Source: Bacteroidota bacterium
GTDB taxonomy: Bacteria; Bacteroidota; Bacteroidia; Flavobacteriales_D; Crocinitomicaceae
Direction of reading: 5' to 3'
NCBI GenBank assembly: GCA_006226555.1
Contig: SBGS01000258.1
Coordinates: 1-7,557 of the forward strand
Length of the DNA: 7,557 nt
Shown here: piece after piece, positions 6,605 to 7,557 of the stretch
Numbering within the stretch: the first letter of the stretch is position 1
How the letters are laid out: each line of letters opens with the position of its first letter
Notes under the pieces: generated by a model
Databases searched by the model: none
The model's input: only the letters and a program-made list of their open reading frames with translations
Told to the model about the DNA's origin: nothing
Program-made: the position numbers and the translations under genes

Positions 6605-7557
6605 ACTGGATCAAGGAATACGGTTTACTGATCTCAGGGAGTGCACTATTCATCGTGATCGCTTCCATGTTGATCTGGATGGATCTTCCCTTCCTGATGT
6701 TGTTTCCGTTTGCCCTTATCGCAATTTACGCAACCATTTATCATCAGGAATTCATTTTTCTTGCACTCGCCTTTCTCACACCACTTTCAGTTAACATCGA
6801 AGAATATGTTGACGGATTCGGCTTGTTTCTACCAACGGAACCATTGATGTTCGGACTTATGATCCTTCTCGTCTTGCAACACGTCAGAAAGCGAATGATC
6901 CCAACCTACGTCTTCAGTCATTTGATCGTTAAAGTGGTCGGACTGTACCTGCTTTGGATCCTTGTCACTTCTATTACCAGTTCACATCCCGTAGTATCCT
7001 TCAAGTTCCTGCTTGCCAAATTATGGTTTATCATTCCGCTTCTTTTCTTCGGTCCACTGGTATACAACGATCGTAAAAATATCATTCGATTCATGTGGCT
7101 CCTCTCCCTGGGGATGATCCTGGTCATCACATACACCTTAGTTGTTCATGCATCTTATGGATTCGGTGAAAAAGAGGGGCACTGGGTAATGTCTCCATTC
7201 TTTAAGGATCATACGATTTATGGGGCTCTTGTGGCCTTTATCACCCCAATACTTTTTGGTCTATATTTTTCTAAAAAACATACACCACTCATCCAGATGA
7301 CCTTGATGATCCTCATCCTGATCAACCTGGTAGGGCTCTACTTTTCTTACACGCGTGCGGCATGGTTGAGCATTATCGCTGCTTTGGGTGTTTATATGCT
7401 GATCCGTCTAAAAGTGCGTTTTAGTATATTGGCCGCTCTTGCAGTCATCGTCGGTTTGGTTATTTTCCTTTCCTGGGATAACATTCAGATGGAGCTCGAA
7501 CGCAATAAATATGAGCATACCACCGAAGCATTCTCCGAAAGGATCCAAAGTGCTACA
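6601..7557 (+). CDS. O-antigen ligase/polymerase (Wzy_C family), 3'-truncated
   Basis: An ATG at 6601 overlaps the preceding TGA stop by four bases. The frame then stays open for 319 codons to the window edge, so the 3' end is missing. The product begins MNWIKEYGLLISG and is a multi-spanning membrane protein with about nine or ten hydrophobic helices. Near residues 203-210 it reads DHTIYGAL. At 248-256 it reads SYTRAAWLS, matching the conserved S-x-(S/T)-R-x-A-W motif of the WaaL/Wzy_C family; R251 is the likely key arginine. A large periplasmic loop appears to begin after about residue 292 (WDNIQMELERNKYE). Coupled to the Wzz-like gene, it could be a Wzy polymerase or a WaaL-type ligase; sequence alone rarely separates these. 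Confidence 0.87.
   Translation, partial: MNWIKEYGLLISGSALFIVIASMLIWMDLPFLMLFPFALIAIYATIYHQEFIFLALAFLTPLSVNIEEYVDGFGLFLPTEPLMFGLMILLVLQHVRKRMIPTYVFSHLIVKVVGLYLLWILVTSITSSHPVVSFKFLLAKLWFIIPLLFFGPLVYNDRKNIIRFMWLLSLGMILVITYTLVVHASYGFGEKEGHWVMSPFFKDHTIYGALVAFITPILFGLYFSKKHTPLIQMTLMILILINLVGLYFSYTRAAWLSIIAALGVYMLIRLKVRFSILAALAVIVGLVIFLSWDNIQMELERNKYEHTTEAFSERIQSAT

Noticed and set aside
6543..6794. Plus-strand 83-codon open frame across the Wzz-like/Wzy-like junction
   Set aside because: It overlaps the ends of two genes in another frame; the in-frame ATG at 6601 opens a far longer reading frame with a family motif.
5600..7557. Apparent abundance of GATC in the polysaccharide genes
   Set aside because: Most copies arise from ATC isoleucine codons following G-ending codons or from GATC-containing Asp/Ile pairs; there is no spacing pattern suggesting a methylation or origin signal.

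Overview
The window looks like chromosomal DNA from a Bacteroidota bacterium, probably from the Flavobacteriales side. The reasons are a sensor/regulator pair closely resembling Bacteroides RprX/RprY, a surface protein whose repeats and linker are common in that phylum, and start codons with A-rich leaders and no clear Shine-Dalgarno sequence. All seven genes are on the + strand and packed tightly. No intergenic gap exceeds about 92 bp, so no gene-free stretch over 300 bases exists. No RNA gene, insertion sequence, CRISPR array or replication origin was seen.

Left part (1-1634): the 3' portion of a large repetitive surface protein. It has 17-residue YadA-head-like repeats, a tail-fibre-like linker and a C-terminal DUF1566/Lcl_C-like domain. 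It is followed by a small four-helix membrane protein of the DUF486 (DMT) family.

Middle (1706-4017): a two-component system. A membrane sensor histidine kinase with a large extracytoplasmic domain and no HAMP is followed 17 bp later by an OmpR/PhoB-class response regulator. The pair is presumably co-transcribed.

Right part (4085-7557): the start of an export and polymerisation module for a Wzx/Wzy-type surface polysaccharide. It holds a flippase (Wzx-like), a chain-length/co-polymerase protein (Wzz-like, no kinase domain) and an O-antigen ligase/polymerase (Wzy_C family). The last gene overlaps the Wzz-like stop codon by ATGA and runs off the window. Glycosyltransferases, sugar-nucleotide enzymes and the outer-membrane channel are not in view.

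The most interesting non-coding signal is the 67-bp gap between the response-regulator gene and the flippase gene. It holds a near-perfect tandem 10-bp repeat (TGCTAAGTTT/TGCTAATTTT), the layout expected of an OmpR-family binding site, interleaved with several overlapping inverted repeats. A similar 10-bp-period duplication (TTGCTCA) lies just upstream of the DUF486 gene. These suggest, but do not prove, that the regulator acts on its own neighbourhood and links envelope sensing to polysaccharide export. Nothing here is clearly a new biological system; the genes belong to known families.
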